From positions 1 through 48,727 of the forward strand of contig JANQFA010000001.1 in assembly GCA_028278065.1 (NCBI GenBank): a DNA stretch of 48,727 nucleotides, written 5' to 3'. Below are positions 23,247-32,416 of this stretch, one piece after another (position 1 is the first letter of the stretch; every line of letters starts with the position of its first letter). A program made the position numbers and the translations under genes. Below the pieces are notes generated by a model. That model saw only the letters and a program-made list of their open reading frames with translations, searched no databases and was not told where the DNA came from. Source of the stretch: Myxococcota bacterium. Lineage in GTDB: Bacteria; Myxococcota_A; UBA9160; JAFDET01.

Positions 23247-24239
23247 ATGAGGGACTTCGCGGGTCGCATCGCCGTCGTGACGGGCGGTGGCACGGGGATG
23301 GGACGGGAGCTTTGCCGCCAGCTCACCGCCGAGGGCGCGCACGTGGCCATGTGCGACGTTTCCGTCGAGCACATGGAGGAGACCGCGGCTCTCTGCGGCC
23401 AGGACGCCCCCGACGGCGTGCGCATCAGCACGCACCCGTGCGACGTCTCGGAGGAGGAGCAGGTGCTGCGCTTTCGGGACCAGGTTCTGGAGCGGCACGA
23501 GACCGACTGCGTCCATCTGCTCTTCAACAACGCGGGCATCGCCGGGGCAGGGAGCTTCCTGACCGATCCGCGCGAGGAGTGGGAGAAGACCTTCGGCGTC
23601 TGCTGGGGCGGCATCTACTTCGGCTGCCGCGCCTTCCTGCCCCTCCTGGTGGCCGCGGACGAGGCGCACGTGGTCAACACGAGCAGCGTGAACGGATTCT
23701 GGGCGGCCCTGGGGCCCGGCGTCCCCCACACCTCCTACAGCGCGGCGAAGTTCGCCGTGAAGGGCTTCAGCGAGGCGCTCATCAACGACCTGCGCGTGAA
23801 TGCGCCGCACGTGAAGGTCTCGCTGGTGATGCCCGGACACGTCGGCACCTCGATCGTGATGAACAGCACGGCGGTCCTCGGCCGCCCCAGCCCCAAGGAG
23901 ATGACCGCGGAGGACCTCGAGCCCATCCGCGAGCGGATGAAGCGCCAGGGCCTGCCGGTGGACGCGATCAGCGACGACCAGATCCGCGAGGTGATGCACC
24001 AGGCCGGACTCGCCTTCCGGGACGCCGCTCCGCTCTCGGCCGCGGACGCGGCGACCCAGATCCTGGACGGTGTGCGCGCCGAACGCTGGCGCATCCTCGT
24101 GGGCGAGGACGCCCACGTGCTGGACGACGCGGTGCGCGCCGATCCGGAGTCGGCCTACGAGGCGAGCTTCATGCAGAAGCTGCAGGCCAAGGGCGTCTTC
24201 GATCGGATGCCGCTGCAGGCTCTCGGCGCCGAGGACTGA
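23247..24239 (+). CDS. Short-chain dehydrogenase/reductase (SDR), long form
   Basis: A 330-residue classical-type SDR. The cofactor motif TGGGTGMG is at about residues 12-19, followed by NNAG at about 96-99, and the active-site Ser (NTSSVNG) plus Y-x3-K (SYSAAK). It is longer than the usual 250 residues because of a C-terminal extension (PKEMTAEDLEPIRERMKRQG and beyond) of the kind seen in SDRs from actinobacterial and myxobacterial lipid or steroid clusters. The ATG has AGGAGG six bases upstream. It is followed 7 bp later by a second SDR, so the two form an operon. Oxidation of an alcohol on a lipid or alicyclic substrate is likely; the exact substrate is unknown. Confidence 0.9.
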   Translation: MRDFAGRIAVVTGGGTGMGRELCRQLTAEGAHVAMCDVSVEHMEETAALCGQDAPDGVRISTHPCDVSEEEQVLRFRDQVLERHETDCVHLLFNNAGIAGAGSFLTDPREEWEKTFGVCWGGIYFGCRAFLPLLVAADEAHVVNTSSVNGFWAALGPGVPHTSYSAAKFAVKGFSEALINDLRVNAPHVKVSLVMPGHVGTSIVMNSTAVLGRPSPKEMTAEDLEPIRERMKRQGLPVDAISDDQIREVMHQAGLAFRDAAPLSAADAATQILDGVRAERWRILVGEDAHVLDDAVRADPESAYEASFMQKLQAKGVFDRMPLQALGAED

Positions 24240-24246
24240 GCACCGC

Positions 24247-25077
24247 GTGAAGGACCTGCGCGACAAGGTGGCCGCGGTCACGGGGGCGGCCTCCGGGATC
24301 GGACGCGCGCTGGCCCTCGAGCTGGCCGAGGCGGGCGCCGCACTGGCCCTCTGCGACGTCGACCGCTCGGGACTCGGAGAGACCGCAGGACTGGCCCGCG
24401 AGCGGGTCGAGGTGACCGACGAGGTCGTGGACGTAGCCGACCGTGCGGCCGTACACGCCTGGGCGGACCGCGTAGCAGCCCACCACGGACGCGTGAACCT
24501 GGTCTTCAACAACGCCGGCGTGGCGGTGGACGCCTTCGTCGAGGACATGTCCTACGACGATCTCGACTGGCTCCTGGGGATCAACCTCTGGGGCGTGATC
24601 CACGGCACCAAGGCCTTCCTGCCCCATCTCATCGCGTCCGGCGACGGCCACGTGGTCAACGTGTCGAGCGTCTTCGGACTGATCGGGGTCCCTGGACAGA
24701 GCGCCTACAACGCGGCGAAGTTCGCCGTGCGCGGCTTCACCGAGTGCCTGCGCCAGGAGCTCGAGATCGCGGGGCATCCGGTGAGCGCCACCTCGGTCCA
24801 CCCGGGCGGGATCCAGACCAACATCATCCGCAACGGGCGCATCCGGGAGCGGGAGGGCGGCCCCTCGCGCAGGGAGTTCGAGGAGCGCTTCGACGAGCTG
24901 GCCCGGACCCGTCCGGAAGACGCCGCCCGCGCCATCCTCGACGGCGTGCGGCGCGACGAGCGTCGTGTCCTGGTGGGCTGGGACGCCCGCGTCATCGACT
25001 GGGTGCAGCGCCTGCTCCCGACCGGCTACCAGAGCGGCATGGTCGCCTTCGCGAAGCGCCGCGGCGGGACCCTCTAG
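24247..25077 (+). CDS. Short-chain dehydrogenase/reductase (SDR)
   Basis: A 276-residue classical SDR with TGAASGIG (about 13-20), a CDVD acidic turn after strand 2 that favours NAD(H), NNAG (about 89-92), the catalytic Ser in VSSVFG and Y-x3-K as YNAAK. The start is GTG 24247, seven bases after the preceding SDR stop; the frame is open upstream but only over the other gene. It shares about the same arrangement as the first SDR (AAKFAV.GF.E), so the pair may have arisen by an old duplication. Its TAG lies in the same CTAG as the stop of the converging monooxygenase gene. Together with that enzyme it could oxidise an alcohol to a ketone that is then turned into an ester or lactone; this is inference. 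Confidence 0.9.
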   Translation: MKDLRDKVAAVTGAASGIGRALALELAEAGAALALCDVDRSGLGETAGLARERVEVTDEVVDVADRAAVHAWADRVAAHHGRVNLVFNNAGVAVDAFVEDMSYDDLDWLLGINLWGVIHGTKAFLPHLIASGDGHVVNVSSVFGLIGVPGQSAYNAAKFAVRGFTECLRQELEIAGHPVSATSVHPGGIQTNIIRNGRIREREGGPSRREFEERFDELARTRPEDAARAILDGVRRDERRVLVGWDARVIDWVQRLLPTGYQSGMVAFAKRRGGTL

Positions 25078-26564
25078 CGCGCGATCTCGTACTCGGAGGG
25101 CTTGAAGCGACGCGCGCGCAGGATGTACTCGGCGGCGAAGCCCGGATAGAGCGAGTGGTTCTCCCCGTCGGCGGAGAGGTACCAGCTGCTACAGCCCGAG
25201 GACCAGACCATGTGCTTCATGCGGCCCTGGATTCCCGCGTTGTAGGCGTCCTGGACCTCCTGCTTCACGTCCACCCAGCGCAGGTCCTCGCGCATGATCT
25301 CGCGGATCGCCTGCAGGGCGTACTGGATCTGCGCTTCGGTGTAGACCAGCACCGACGTGTGTCCGGGCCCCGTGTTCGGTCCCATCAGGATGAACCAGTT
25401 GGGGAAGCCGGAGACCGTCATGCCCTTGTACGCCACCGCGCCGCCGCTCCAGACTTCGTCCAAGGTGCGCCCGTCGCGCCCGGTCACCGGGAAGGGCGCC
25501 GTGGCGATGTTGAGGCTGAAGCCCGTGGCCATGACGATCGCGTCGAACTCGTGCAGCGCTCCGTCCCGGGTGCGGATTCCCTCGCGCACGATCTCCTCGA
25601 TCGGCTCGGTGACGAGCTCCACGTTGTCCCGCTCGAAGCTCCTCCAGTAGTCGTCGGAGATCAGGATGCGCTTGCAGCCGAACTGGAAGTCGGGCGTCAG
25701 CTTGCGGCGCAGCTCCGGGTCCTTCACCTGCTGGTGCAGGTGCCTCATCGACATCCGCTCTCCGAGACGCGAGAGGCGCGGCGCATCGAGGAAGACCAGC
25801 GGGCCGAAGAGCTCACTGCCCCAGTAGCGAAGCGTGCGGGAGAGCCAGAGCCGCCAGGGCTGCCGTCGCAGGCGTTCCTTCTCCTCTTCGCTGTAGATGT
25901 GGTCGGGCTTGGGAACGACCCAGGCCGGCGTGCGCTGGAAGACGGCGAGCGTCTCGACCTGGGGCGCGATGGAAGGGACCACCTGGACGGCGCTGGCGCC
26001 GGTGCCGATCACCGCCACCCTGCGTCCCGTGAGGTCGTAGTCGTGGTCCCAGCGCGCCGTGTGGATCATCTCCCCGGCGAAGCTCTCGATGCCCTTGATG
26101 TCGGGAAAGGAGGGGTCCACCAGGCCGCCGGCTCCGGCCACGACCACCCGGGCCCGGAAGGTGTCGCCGGATCCGGTGGTGAGGGTCCAGGCGCCCTCCT
26201 CCTCGTCGAAGCGCGCCTCGACGATCTCGGTGTCCAGGAGCATGTGCTCGCGGAGCTTCCACTTCTCGACGACGCCCAGCAGGTACTCCTGGATCTCCCA
26301 GGACTCCGCGAAGGTGCGGCTCCAGTCGGGCTTGGGCTCGAAGGAGAAGGAGTAGACGTGGGACGGCACGTCGCAGGCTGCGCCCGGGTAGGTGTTGTCC
26401 CGCCAGGTCCCGCCGATCTCTCCCGCGCGCTCGAAGATGGTGAAGGAGTCGATCCCCGCCTTCTTGAGCTGGATCGCCGTGCCGATCCCCGCGAATCCCG
26501 CACCGATGATGGCGATGGGGAAGTCCCGGCGATCCGCCCGGGGAGCGGAGCTGGAGCTCGTCAT
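25074..26564 (-). CDS. Baeyer-Villiger-type flavin monooxygenase
   Basis: A 496-residue class B flavoprotein monooxygenase. It shows two dinucleotide-binding motifs, IIGAGFAGIG (about 19-28, FAD) and VIGTGASA (about 186-193, NADPH), and between them FAGEMIHTARWDHD, a good match to the Baeyer-Villiger fingerprint FxGxxxHxxxWD. GGTWRDNTYPGAACD near residue 52 is also typical. The C-terminal ATGF and MGPNTGPGHTSV segments are intact. The enzyme would insert oxygen next to a ketone using NADPH and O2. ATG 26564 has GAGG upstream. It diverges from the sulfatase and converges on the SDR pair. Cyclic or steroid ketones are common substrates of relatives. Confidence 0.92.
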   Translation of the reverse strand: MTSSSSAPRADRRDFPIAIIGAGFAGIGTAIQLKKAGIDSFTIFERAGEIGGTWRDNTYPGAACDVPSHVYSFSFEPKPDWSRTFAESWEIQEYLLGVVEKWKLREHMLLDTEIVEARFDEEEGAWTLTTGSGDTFRARVVVAGAGGLVDPSFPDIKGIESFAGEMIHTARWDHDYDLTGRRVAVIGTGASAVQVVPSIAPQVETLAVFQRTPAWVVPKPDHIYSEEEKERLRRQPWRLWLSRTLRYWGSELFGPLVFLDAPRLSRLGERMSMRHLHQQVKDPELRRKLTPDFQFGCKRILISDDYWRSFERDNVELVTEPIEEIVREGIRTRDGALHEFDAIVMATGFSLNIATAPFPVTGRDGRTLDEVWSGGAVAYKGMTVSGFPNWFILMGPNTGPGHTSVLVYTEAQIQYALQAIREIMREDLRWVDVKQEVQDAYNAGIQGRMKHMVWSSGCSSWYLSADGENHSLYPGFAAEYILRARRFKPSEYEIAR

Positions 26565-26635
26565 CCTGATTCCCTCGGTCTTCCGACCCGCCGCGATAGA
26601 GTCTAGCCCTTCGCTCCGCTTGCGAGGGAACGCCG

Positions 26636-28345
26636 ATGCGATCCGTCCCGCTCCTCCTTCTCGCGCTGGTCCTCGGACCCGGATCCGCCGCCGGGGCCGA
26701 GGCGATCCGCCCCAACATCCTCCTCCTGGTCGCCGAGGACATGAGCGCGCGGGTGGGCGCCTTCGGCGATGCCGTCGCCGTGACGCCCCACCTGGACCGC
26801 CTCGCCGCGGAGGGCATCCGCTATCCGAACGCCTTCACCGCCTCCGGGGTGTGCGCTCCCAGCCGCGCAGCGCTGATCACCGGCGTGCACCCGAACCGCC
26901 TCGGTGCCCAGCACATGCGCTCCTCGGACTTCCGTCCGGCTCCCGGCCAGCCCGGGCCCAGCGGCTACACGGCGGTGCCGCCACCCGAGGTCAAGGCGTT
27001 CCCGGAGCTGCTGCGCGCTGCGGGCTGGTTCACCTCCAACAACGCCAAGCTCGACTACCAGTTCAGCGGGGCCCTGCCGGGGAGCGGTCCCTTCACGATC
27101 TGGGACGCGGACGGCTGGCGCACGGACTGGCGCGACCACCCGGACGACCGCCCCTGGTTCGCGATGCAGAACTTCCTGGTCACCCACGAGAGCGGCCTCT
27201 TCCCCGTGCAGATCCCGCGCAACCTCACCCAGGCCCTCATGCTCCTGATGCGGATCGGGAGCTGGTTCCCGCCGCAGGTGGTGGAGACGCAGGCCGTCAC
27301 GGTCCCGCCCTACTACCCGGACACGCCCACGGTGCGCGCCACCCTCGCGCGCCACTACGCCAACGTGGCGCTGATGGATGCCCGCGTAGGAGAGATCCTC
27401 GAGCAGCTCGACGCCTCCGGCGAGGCGGAGCGCACCATCGTGGTCTGGACGACCGATCACGGCGACGGCCTGCCGCGCGCCAAGCGCGAGCTCTACGACT
27501 CGGGGATCCGCGTGCCGCTGATCGTGCGCTGGCCGGAAGCGCTCCGTCCGCCCGGGGCCGCGCCCGGCCGTGTCGACGAACGCCTGGTCAGCTTCGTCGA
27601 CCTGGCCCCCACGATCCTCGCGATGGCCGGGCTCGAGACGCCCGACTGGATGGACGGACGGGTGTTCGCCGGTCGCACGGCTGCGCCGCCGCGCGAGTTC
27701 GTGTTCGCCGCCCGGGACCGGATCGACACGGTGGCGGACCGGGGCCGCGCGGTACGCGACGCGCGCTTCAAGTACATCCGCAACGAGCGCAGGGATGCCC
27801 CGGCCGCCCACCGCTCCGACTTCCGCGAGAACCTCGAGATGATGCCCGAGCTGCGCCGCCTCTTCGAGGCGGGAAGGCTCGATCCGGTCCAGTCCGCCTG
27901 GTTCGAGACCCCCCGCCCGGGCGAGGAGCTCTTCGACACGCGTGCCGATCCCGACGAGGTCGTGAACCTGGCGCGCGATCCGGCGCACGCCGCCACGAAG
28001 GCGCGACTGCGCGCCGCGCTCGACGCGTGGCTCGCGAGCCAGGGGGACGCGGAGGCCACGCCGGAGGCCGAGCTGGCGGCGCGCTTCTGGCCGGACGGTG
28101 TGCAGCCGACCACCGCGACTCCGTCGCTGGCCTTCTCGCCGGGCGAGGGCGACGCGGCGCAGGCGACCCTCGCCTGCCCGACCGAAGGGGCCTCGATCGG
28201 CTACCGGGTGGACGGCGACGGAGGCCCGTCGGACTGGCGCCTCTACACGGGCCCCTTCACGGTGCCGACTGGCGCGAGGGTCGAGGCGAAGGCCGTGCGC
28301 TACGGCTGGGAGGAGAGCCGCGTCGCCGCCGCGCGCTCGCCCTGA
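26636..28345 (+). CDS. Exported type I sulfatase with C-terminal chitobiase-like domain
   Basis: A 569-residue alkaline-phosphatase-superfamily sulfatase. It has a signal peptide (SVPLLLLALVLGPGSAAGA) and the C73-A-P-S-R77 motif, whose Cys is converted to formylglycine by a maturation enzyme in active sulfatases. Metal- and substrate-site segments include TTDHGDGLPRAKRELYDSGIRVPLIVRWPE. After the catalytic domain, about residues 505-565 (GASIGYRVDGDGGPSDWRLYTGPFTVPTG) form a CHB/HEX C-terminal-type beta domain. The usual DD metal pair near residue 35 is ED here. Substrates are sulfated polysaccharides or steroids; none can be assigned. No maturase gene is in the window. Its last 46 bp overlap the 3' end of the opposing peptidase gene. 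Confidence 0.9.
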   Translation: MRSVPLLLLALVLGPGSAAGAEAIRPNILLLVAEDMSARVGAFGDAVAVTPHLDRLAAEGIRYPNAFTASGVCAPSRAALITGVHPNRLGAQHMRSSDFRPAPGQPGPSGYTAVPPPEVKAFPELLRAAGWFTSNNAKLDYQFSGALPGSGPFTIWDADGWRTDWRDHPDDRPWFAMQNFLVTHESGLFPVQIPRNLTQALMLLMRIGSWFPPQVVETQAVTVPPYYPDTPTVRATLARHYANVALMDARVGEILEQLDASGEAERTIVVWTTDHGDGLPRAKRELYDSGIRVPLIVRWPEALRPPGAAPGRVDERLVSFVDLAPTILAMAGLETPDWMDGRVFAGRTAAPPREFVFAARDRIDTVADRGRAVRDARFKYIRNERRDAPAAHRSDFRENLEMMPELRRLFEAGRLDPVQSAWFETPRPGEELFDTRADPDEVVNLARDPAHAATKARLRAALDAWLASQGDAEATPEAELAARFWPDGVQPTTATPSLAFSPGEGDAAQATLACPTEGASIGYRVDGDGGPSDWRLYTGPFTVPTGARVEAKAVRYGWEESRVAAARSP

Positions 28346-31300
28346 TCGGCGGTGCTCTCGAGACGTTCGAGGCCGCGATCCGGCTCGTCGGGAAGCGGGA
28401 GCAGGCGTCTCGGCGCGAAGGGGTCGCGGGTCATCGGCGCGCCGGCGCCGCCGCTGCGCACGGTCTGCTGGAAGCCCGCGATGAAGTCCAGCCCGCTGCG
28501 GTTCCCGTCCACCCGCAGCTCCGACTGGAGGTCGAGGGTCGGGTAGCCGCCACAGGCCTCGCCCGTGTGACAGAGCGCGAAGTCGTTGTCCAGGTCGGAG
28601 CCGGCCGAGAGCAGGTAGTCACCCACCTCGACGGCCGCGAACTCGAACGGGTAGCTCCCGTCCGGCTCCTGGCTGACGTCGTCCTGGTAGACCGTGGCGC
28701 GGGTTTCCGGGTCCCGGAGGAGCACGTACACGATCCCGAGCGACGACTGGCCCGCGGCGCCCACCTGCATCACCACGCCCACCTCGATGTCGTTGGGCGT
28801 CGACATGAAGGTGACCGTGCCGTTGTACGTGCCGTCGCTCTCTCCGCTGCGGTCTACCGAGATCGTCCAGGTCCCGATGCCGTCCCCGTCGACTGCATTC
28901 GGTGCGACCGAGAGCCAGGCCCGATCGTCGCTGGCCGTGACCGTGCCGACGCTACCGTCGCCACCATTCGACACCGCGACATCCAGGGACGTCAGCACGG
29001 CGCCGAAATTCAGGGCACCGGGGCTCACCCGCAGCACCGGGTCCAGCACCGGCGGAGTCCCGTCCTCGAGGTCCTCCGCCGCCTGAACCGCCGCAGCCGC
29101 ATCGATCAGGCCGTGGCCGTAGATGTCGTCCCGCCCCGGTGCCCCGAGATCGTCGGTCAGGGCACCGGAAGCGAGCAGGGCGTCGAACGAGTCCGCGTCG
29201 AGCATCGTCGGCGCGACCGACTTCATCAGCGCCGCCACACCGGCGATGTGCGGCGCCGCCATCGAGGTGCCCTGGTAGAAGGCGTAGAAGAAGTCCCCGA
29301 GGTCGTCACCGAGCGTCGAGAGCACGCCGTCGACATAGCCGTCGCCGTCCCGATCGACGGTCGTGTCGCCTCCGGGTGCAGCCACGTCGATCCGGCTCCC
29401 GAAGTTCGAGTAGTAGCTGCGGTTGCGGTTCTGGTCGACGGCGCTCACCGAGACGACGCCGTCGTAGGCAGCCGGGTAGGAGGGCGCGCTGCTGTTCTCG
29501 TTCCCCGCCGCGGCCACTACGATCAGGCCCTCCGCGCGCGCCAGATCGTAGGTGTTCTGGGAGGTCTGGTTGAAGCCCGGTCCGCCCAGGGAGAGGTTGA
29601 TGACGTCGGCCGCCGCCGCGGGCAGCGTGTTGGAGTCGTTCGAGAGCCGCGCGGCGAAGCGCACCGCCTGGATGATGTCGTAGTCGGTGCCGCCGTTGAT
29701 GCCCAGGACGCGCAGGGGCATCACCCGGGCATCGCCCGCGACACCCGCCACCCCCAGCGCGTTGTCGGTGGCGGCGGCGACCGTACCCGCCACGTGGGTC
29801 CCGTGGAACGAGCTCGGCGTGCCGCCGGCACCGTCCCCGACGTCGTCGGGGTTCGGGTCGATTCCGTCTCCGTCCGCCGCGTTGAAGACGTTGCTGATGA
29901 AGTCGTAGCCGGCGACGAGCTGGCCGGCCAGGTCCGGATGGGCGAGGAGCACGCCCGTATCGATCACCGCGACCACCACGTCGCTGGCGCCCCGCGTGAC
30001 GTTCCAGGCCGTGGGGAGATTGATGAGCGGGTAGTGCCACTGGAAGCCGAGGAACTCGTCGTCGGGCGTGAAGAGGGGGCGGCGCACGTGGTTGAGATCG
30101 GCCGTCGCCACGTCCGGCCGGCCGCGCAGCGCCTTTCGCGCCATGAGGGTGTCGAACTTGAGCGCACCCTCCGCGTCGAGGCTCGCCGGCGCGGGGCGGA
30201 GGGGGCCCCTGTCCGCCTTCGGCGCCCGGTCCAACCCGCGCAGGGTCCGGGACCGCGCCGAGGCCGACTCGGCCAGGGCGAAGAGCATCTCGCGATCGGG
30301 AGCCCCGCCTCGGGCGCTCATCCCCAGGTCCGCGCCGAAGTCCTGGGCGGCCGCCGCGAGCCCGCGGGCGCGCACCTCTTCGGCGCGCGCGTCCAGGGTG
30401 ACCAGCAGCTCGCCCGGAACGAAGTCGTCGCTGAAGCGCGGCGGCCGCGGTCGACCCTGCAGCGCAGGGATCGGCTGGCCCAGGGTGAGGACGTAGGCCG
30501 ACCCGCCCGCGGCCGCCCAGACCTCGACGATGTACTCGCCGGGGTCGGCGACCGCCAGCGTCTCGAAGTCGCTCACCCCGTTGGAGCCGTCCACGAACGA
30601 TCCCGCCTGGTCGTAGAGGAAGAGATCGAGGTCCCCGAACTGCGGCTCGAGCTGCAGGGTGATCACCTGGCCGGCGGCGAGGGATACCCGGTAGTAGTCC
30701 GAGATGTCGCCGGAGACCCGCGATCGGCCGGGCGGCCCCGCGCCGGGCTGGTTGGCGAACCCGCCCAGGCTGGAGGGCACGTCGAGGAGCTGCGCGGCGG
30801 CCTGATCGGCCGCGGACGGCTCGACCGTGTCGCCGTCCTGGCCGTCGTTGGGGGTGAACGGCGCGAAGGGATCGTTGACGTCGCCGTCCACGAAGGAGGC
30901 CGCCGCCGGCAGGACGGTCCCGGTCACCTGGAACGAGCCGCCGCTCGGCGGATCGCTGTCCGCGACGAGGCCGTCCACGAGCGCCTCGAGCGCGTCGGCC
31001 AGGGACCCTGCGGGCAGACCCAGGTAGCTCCAGCCCTTGCCGAGGCCGCGTGTCTCCGCCTTCTCCATCTTGCCGAGGAACTTGCCCAGCTCCTTGGCGC
31101 GAGCGGCGATCCGCTTCGTCTCGTCCGGCTTCTTCGCGTCGCGCGCCTCCGCCTTGAAGAGCTTGTTGCAGTAGCGCCCCGCCACCTTGAGGACGTCGGA
31201 GTGGAGCTTGTTCTCGTGCTTGTCCGCCCGGAGCCAGCCGCTCAGCACGTCGGCCCCGAGGGCGGGCGGATCGAGGATCATGATCTCGTCGGACGCGAGG

Positions 31301-31623
31301 TTGAGCGCGTTCATCACGTCGACCGGGGAGTCGTCGAGGCTGCAGCTGCCACCGCGCTTCAGGGCGCGCGCGTCGGCGTTCCGCCAGCGCTCGATGAAGC
31401 GCGAGTCGGCGCGGGACCAGCACTGGAGGAGCTTCTGGAGGTCCGGATCCGCCTGCGGCTTCTTGACGAACTTGGCCACACAGGTGAAGTTGGCCCGGCA
31501 CTGAGCCGCGGCGGCCTTGAGCTGGTCCGACTGGCAGAGCTGTGCGGGGCTGGTGTCGCCCAGGGCCGGACCTGCCGCGAGCAGCACGAAGGCGCAGACC
31601 AGCCCGATCCGGAAGCAGCGCAC
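28300..31623 (-). CDS. Secreted multidomain subtilisin-like (S8) serine peptidase
   Basis: A protein of about 1107 residues. The signal peptide is followed by a helical, cysteine-containing region (LCQSDQLKAAAAQCRANFTC onward). A PPC-type beta domain comes next (DYYRVSLAAGQVITLQLEP to GGSAYVLTLG), then an S8 propeptide-like segment, then the catalytic domain with Asp in VAVIDTGV, His in HGTHVAGT, the oxyanion Asn in AAAGNENS and Ser in GTSMAAPH. C-terminal beta domains follow, including one with an NFGAVLTS start. The frame is open to a TTG at 31695, but GTG at 31623 has GGAGGG five bases upstream and gives a clean signal peptide, so I choose it. The ribosome site and start lie in a 33-bp tandem duplication. 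Confidence 0.92.
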   Translation of the reverse strand: MRCFRIGLVCAFVLLAAGPALGDTSPAQLCQSDQLKAAAAQCRANFTCVAKFVKKPQADPDLQKLLQCWSRADSRFIERWRNADARALKRGGSCSLDDSPVDVMNALNLASDEIMILDPPALGADVLSGWLRADKHENKLHSDVLKVAGRYCNKLFKAEARDAKKPDETKRIAARAKELGKFLGKMEKAETRGLGKGWSYLGLPAGSLADALEALVDGLVADSDPPSGGSFQVTGTVLPAAASFVDGDVNDPFAPFTPNDGQDGDTVEPSAADQAAAQLLDVPSSLGGFANQPGAGPPGRSRVSGDISDYYRVSLAAGQVITLQLEPQFGDLDLFLYDQAGSFVDGSNGVSDFETLAVADPGEYIVEVWAAAGGSAYVLTLGQPIPALQGRPRPPRFSDDFVPGELLVTLDARAEEVRARGLAAAAQDFGADLGMSARGGAPDREMLFALAESASARSRTLRGLDRAPKADRGPLRPAPASLDAEGALKFDTLMARKALRGRPDVATADLNHVRRPLFTPDDEFLGFQWHYPLINLPTAWNVTRGASDVVVAVIDTGVLLAHPDLAGQLVAGYDFISNVFNAADGDGIDPNPDDVGDGAGGTPSSFHGTHVAGTVAAATDNALGVAGVAGDARVMPLRVLGINGGTDYDIIQAVRFAARLSNDSNTLPAAAADVINLSLGGPGFNQTSQNTYDLARAEGLIVVAAAGNENSSAPSYPAAYDGVVSVSAVDQNRNRSYYSNFGSRIDVAAPGGDTTVDRDGDGYVDGVLSTLGDDLGDFFYAFYQGTSMAAPHIAGVAALMKSVAPTMLDADSFDALLASGALTDDLGAPGRDDIYGHGLIDAAAAVQAAEDLEDGTPPVLDPVLRVSPGALNFGAVLTSLDVAVSNGGDGSVGTVTASDDRAWLSVAPNAVDGDGIGTWTISVDRSGESDGTYNGTVTFMSTPNDIEVGVVMQVGAAGQSSLGIVYVLLRDPETRATVYQDDVSQEPDGSYPFEFAAVEVGDYLLSAGSDLDNDFALCHTGEACGGYPTLDLQSELRVDGNRSGLDFIAGFQQTVRSGGAGAPMTRDPFAPRRLLPLPDEPDRGLERLESTADQGERAAATRLSSQP

Positions 31624-31684
31624 GGGGACCCTCCACACCCAACGCGGAAGACGCACGGGGACCCTCCACACCCGACGCGCAAGA
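31619..31684 (-). repeat. 33-bp tandem duplication of a ribosome binding site and start codon
   Basis: Units 31619-31651 and 31652-31684 differ at about two positions. Read leftward, each contains GGAGGG followed five bases later by GTG, so the S8 peptidase has two in-frame candidate starts 33 bp apart. Only the downstream one (31623) leads directly into the signal peptide. Confidence 0.93.
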
Positions 31685-31762
31685 GTATGGAACAATCTCG
31701 GACGGACGTCGCGCCTCGACCGTGCGCCCGGTCACCGAGGCCGCTGAAGGGGAAGAAGGAAC

Positions 31763-32356
31763 GTGCCCGAAGACCTGAAGCTGTACTTCGACTACAAGAG
31801 TCCCTTCGCCTACCTGGCGGCGGAGCCCGCCCTGGCCCTGCCCGAGCGCTGGGACGTCAACCTGCGCTGGCTGCCCTTCCAGCTGCGCATCAAGGGCAAG
31901 GGCGAGCGCAGCATCTACTCGGAGTGGAAGGTCCGCTACTCGTACCAGGATGCCCGGCGCTGGGCGAACCGGCGGGGCGGCTTCAAGATCATGGGTCCGC
32001 CCAAGATCTACGACTCGACCCCGGCGCTGATCGGGGCGCTCTTCGCCCAGCGCGAGGACTTCTTCCCCGAGTACACCCGGGAGGCCTTCCGGCGCTTCTT
32101 CGAGCGCCGCCTGGAGCTGGACGTGCCGGACGAGATCGCGGCCCTCGTGCGCGAGTGCGGGGGCGATCCCGACGCCTACCTGAAGTGGGCCCAGGGCGAG
32201 GGCGCCGCGGCCCTCGAGGCGTGCATCGACGAGGCTCACGAGGACCAGGTCTTCGGCGTCCCCATCTTCGTGCTGCGCGGGGAGCTCTTCTGGGGACACG
32301 ATCGCATCCCGCTCCTCGAGGAGCGCCTGGCGGAGTACGGCCTCGCGCGAGCCTGA
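31763..32356 (+). CDS. DsbA-family / 2-hydroxychromene-2-carboxylate isomerase-like protein
   Basis: A 197-residue thioredoxin-fold protein of the DsbA/kappa-GST branch. The N-terminal LYFDYKSPFAYLAAEPAL has the SPFAY motif of HCCA isomerases and kappa-class GSTs in place of a CxxC redox site. The C-terminal EDQVFGVPIFVLRGELFWGHDRI segment has the cis-Pro loop GVPIF and the GHDRI end typical of the family. Relatives isomerise aromatic ring-cleavage products using glutathione or act as glutathione transferases. No signal peptide, so cytoplasmic. The start is GTG 31763 with AAGAAGGA upstream. It diverges from the S8 peptidase. The specific reaction cannot be inferred. Confidence 0.85.
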   Translation: MPEDLKLYFDYKSPFAYLAAEPALALPERWDVNLRWLPFQLRIKGKGERSIYSEWKVRYSYQDARRWANRRGGFKIMGPPKIYDSTPALIGALFAQREDFFPEYTREAFRRFFERRLELDVPDEIAALVRECGGDPDAYLKWAQGEGAAALEACIDEAHEDQVFGVPIFVLRGELFWGHDRIPLLEERLAEYGLARA

Positions 32357-32360
32357 GTCA

Positions 32361-32388
32361 GGCGGGCCCGCGGCCGGACATGCCCGCC
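32361..32388. terminator. Possible hairpin between converging genes
   Basis: GGCGGGC at 32361-32367 pairs with GCCCGCC at 32382-32388 around a 14-nt loop that itself contains CCGCGG. It sits 4 bp after the DsbA-like stop and before the end of the opposing CPBP gene. Weak evidence from structure and position only. Confidence 0.35.
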
Positions 32389-32416
32389 GCCAGGATCGCG
32401 ATGGCTGCCTGCGACC

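Noticed and set aside
7398-26564. A complete sterol-biosynthesis or sterol-degradation cluster spanning CYP51, the hydroxylase-like gene, SDRs and the Baeyer-Villiger enzyme.
   Set aside because: No cyclase, squalene epoxidase or diagnostic steroid-ring-degradation gene is present, and unrelated genes (nnrUS, DUF3604, paralogue array) separate the pieces. The link is kept only as a hypothesis.
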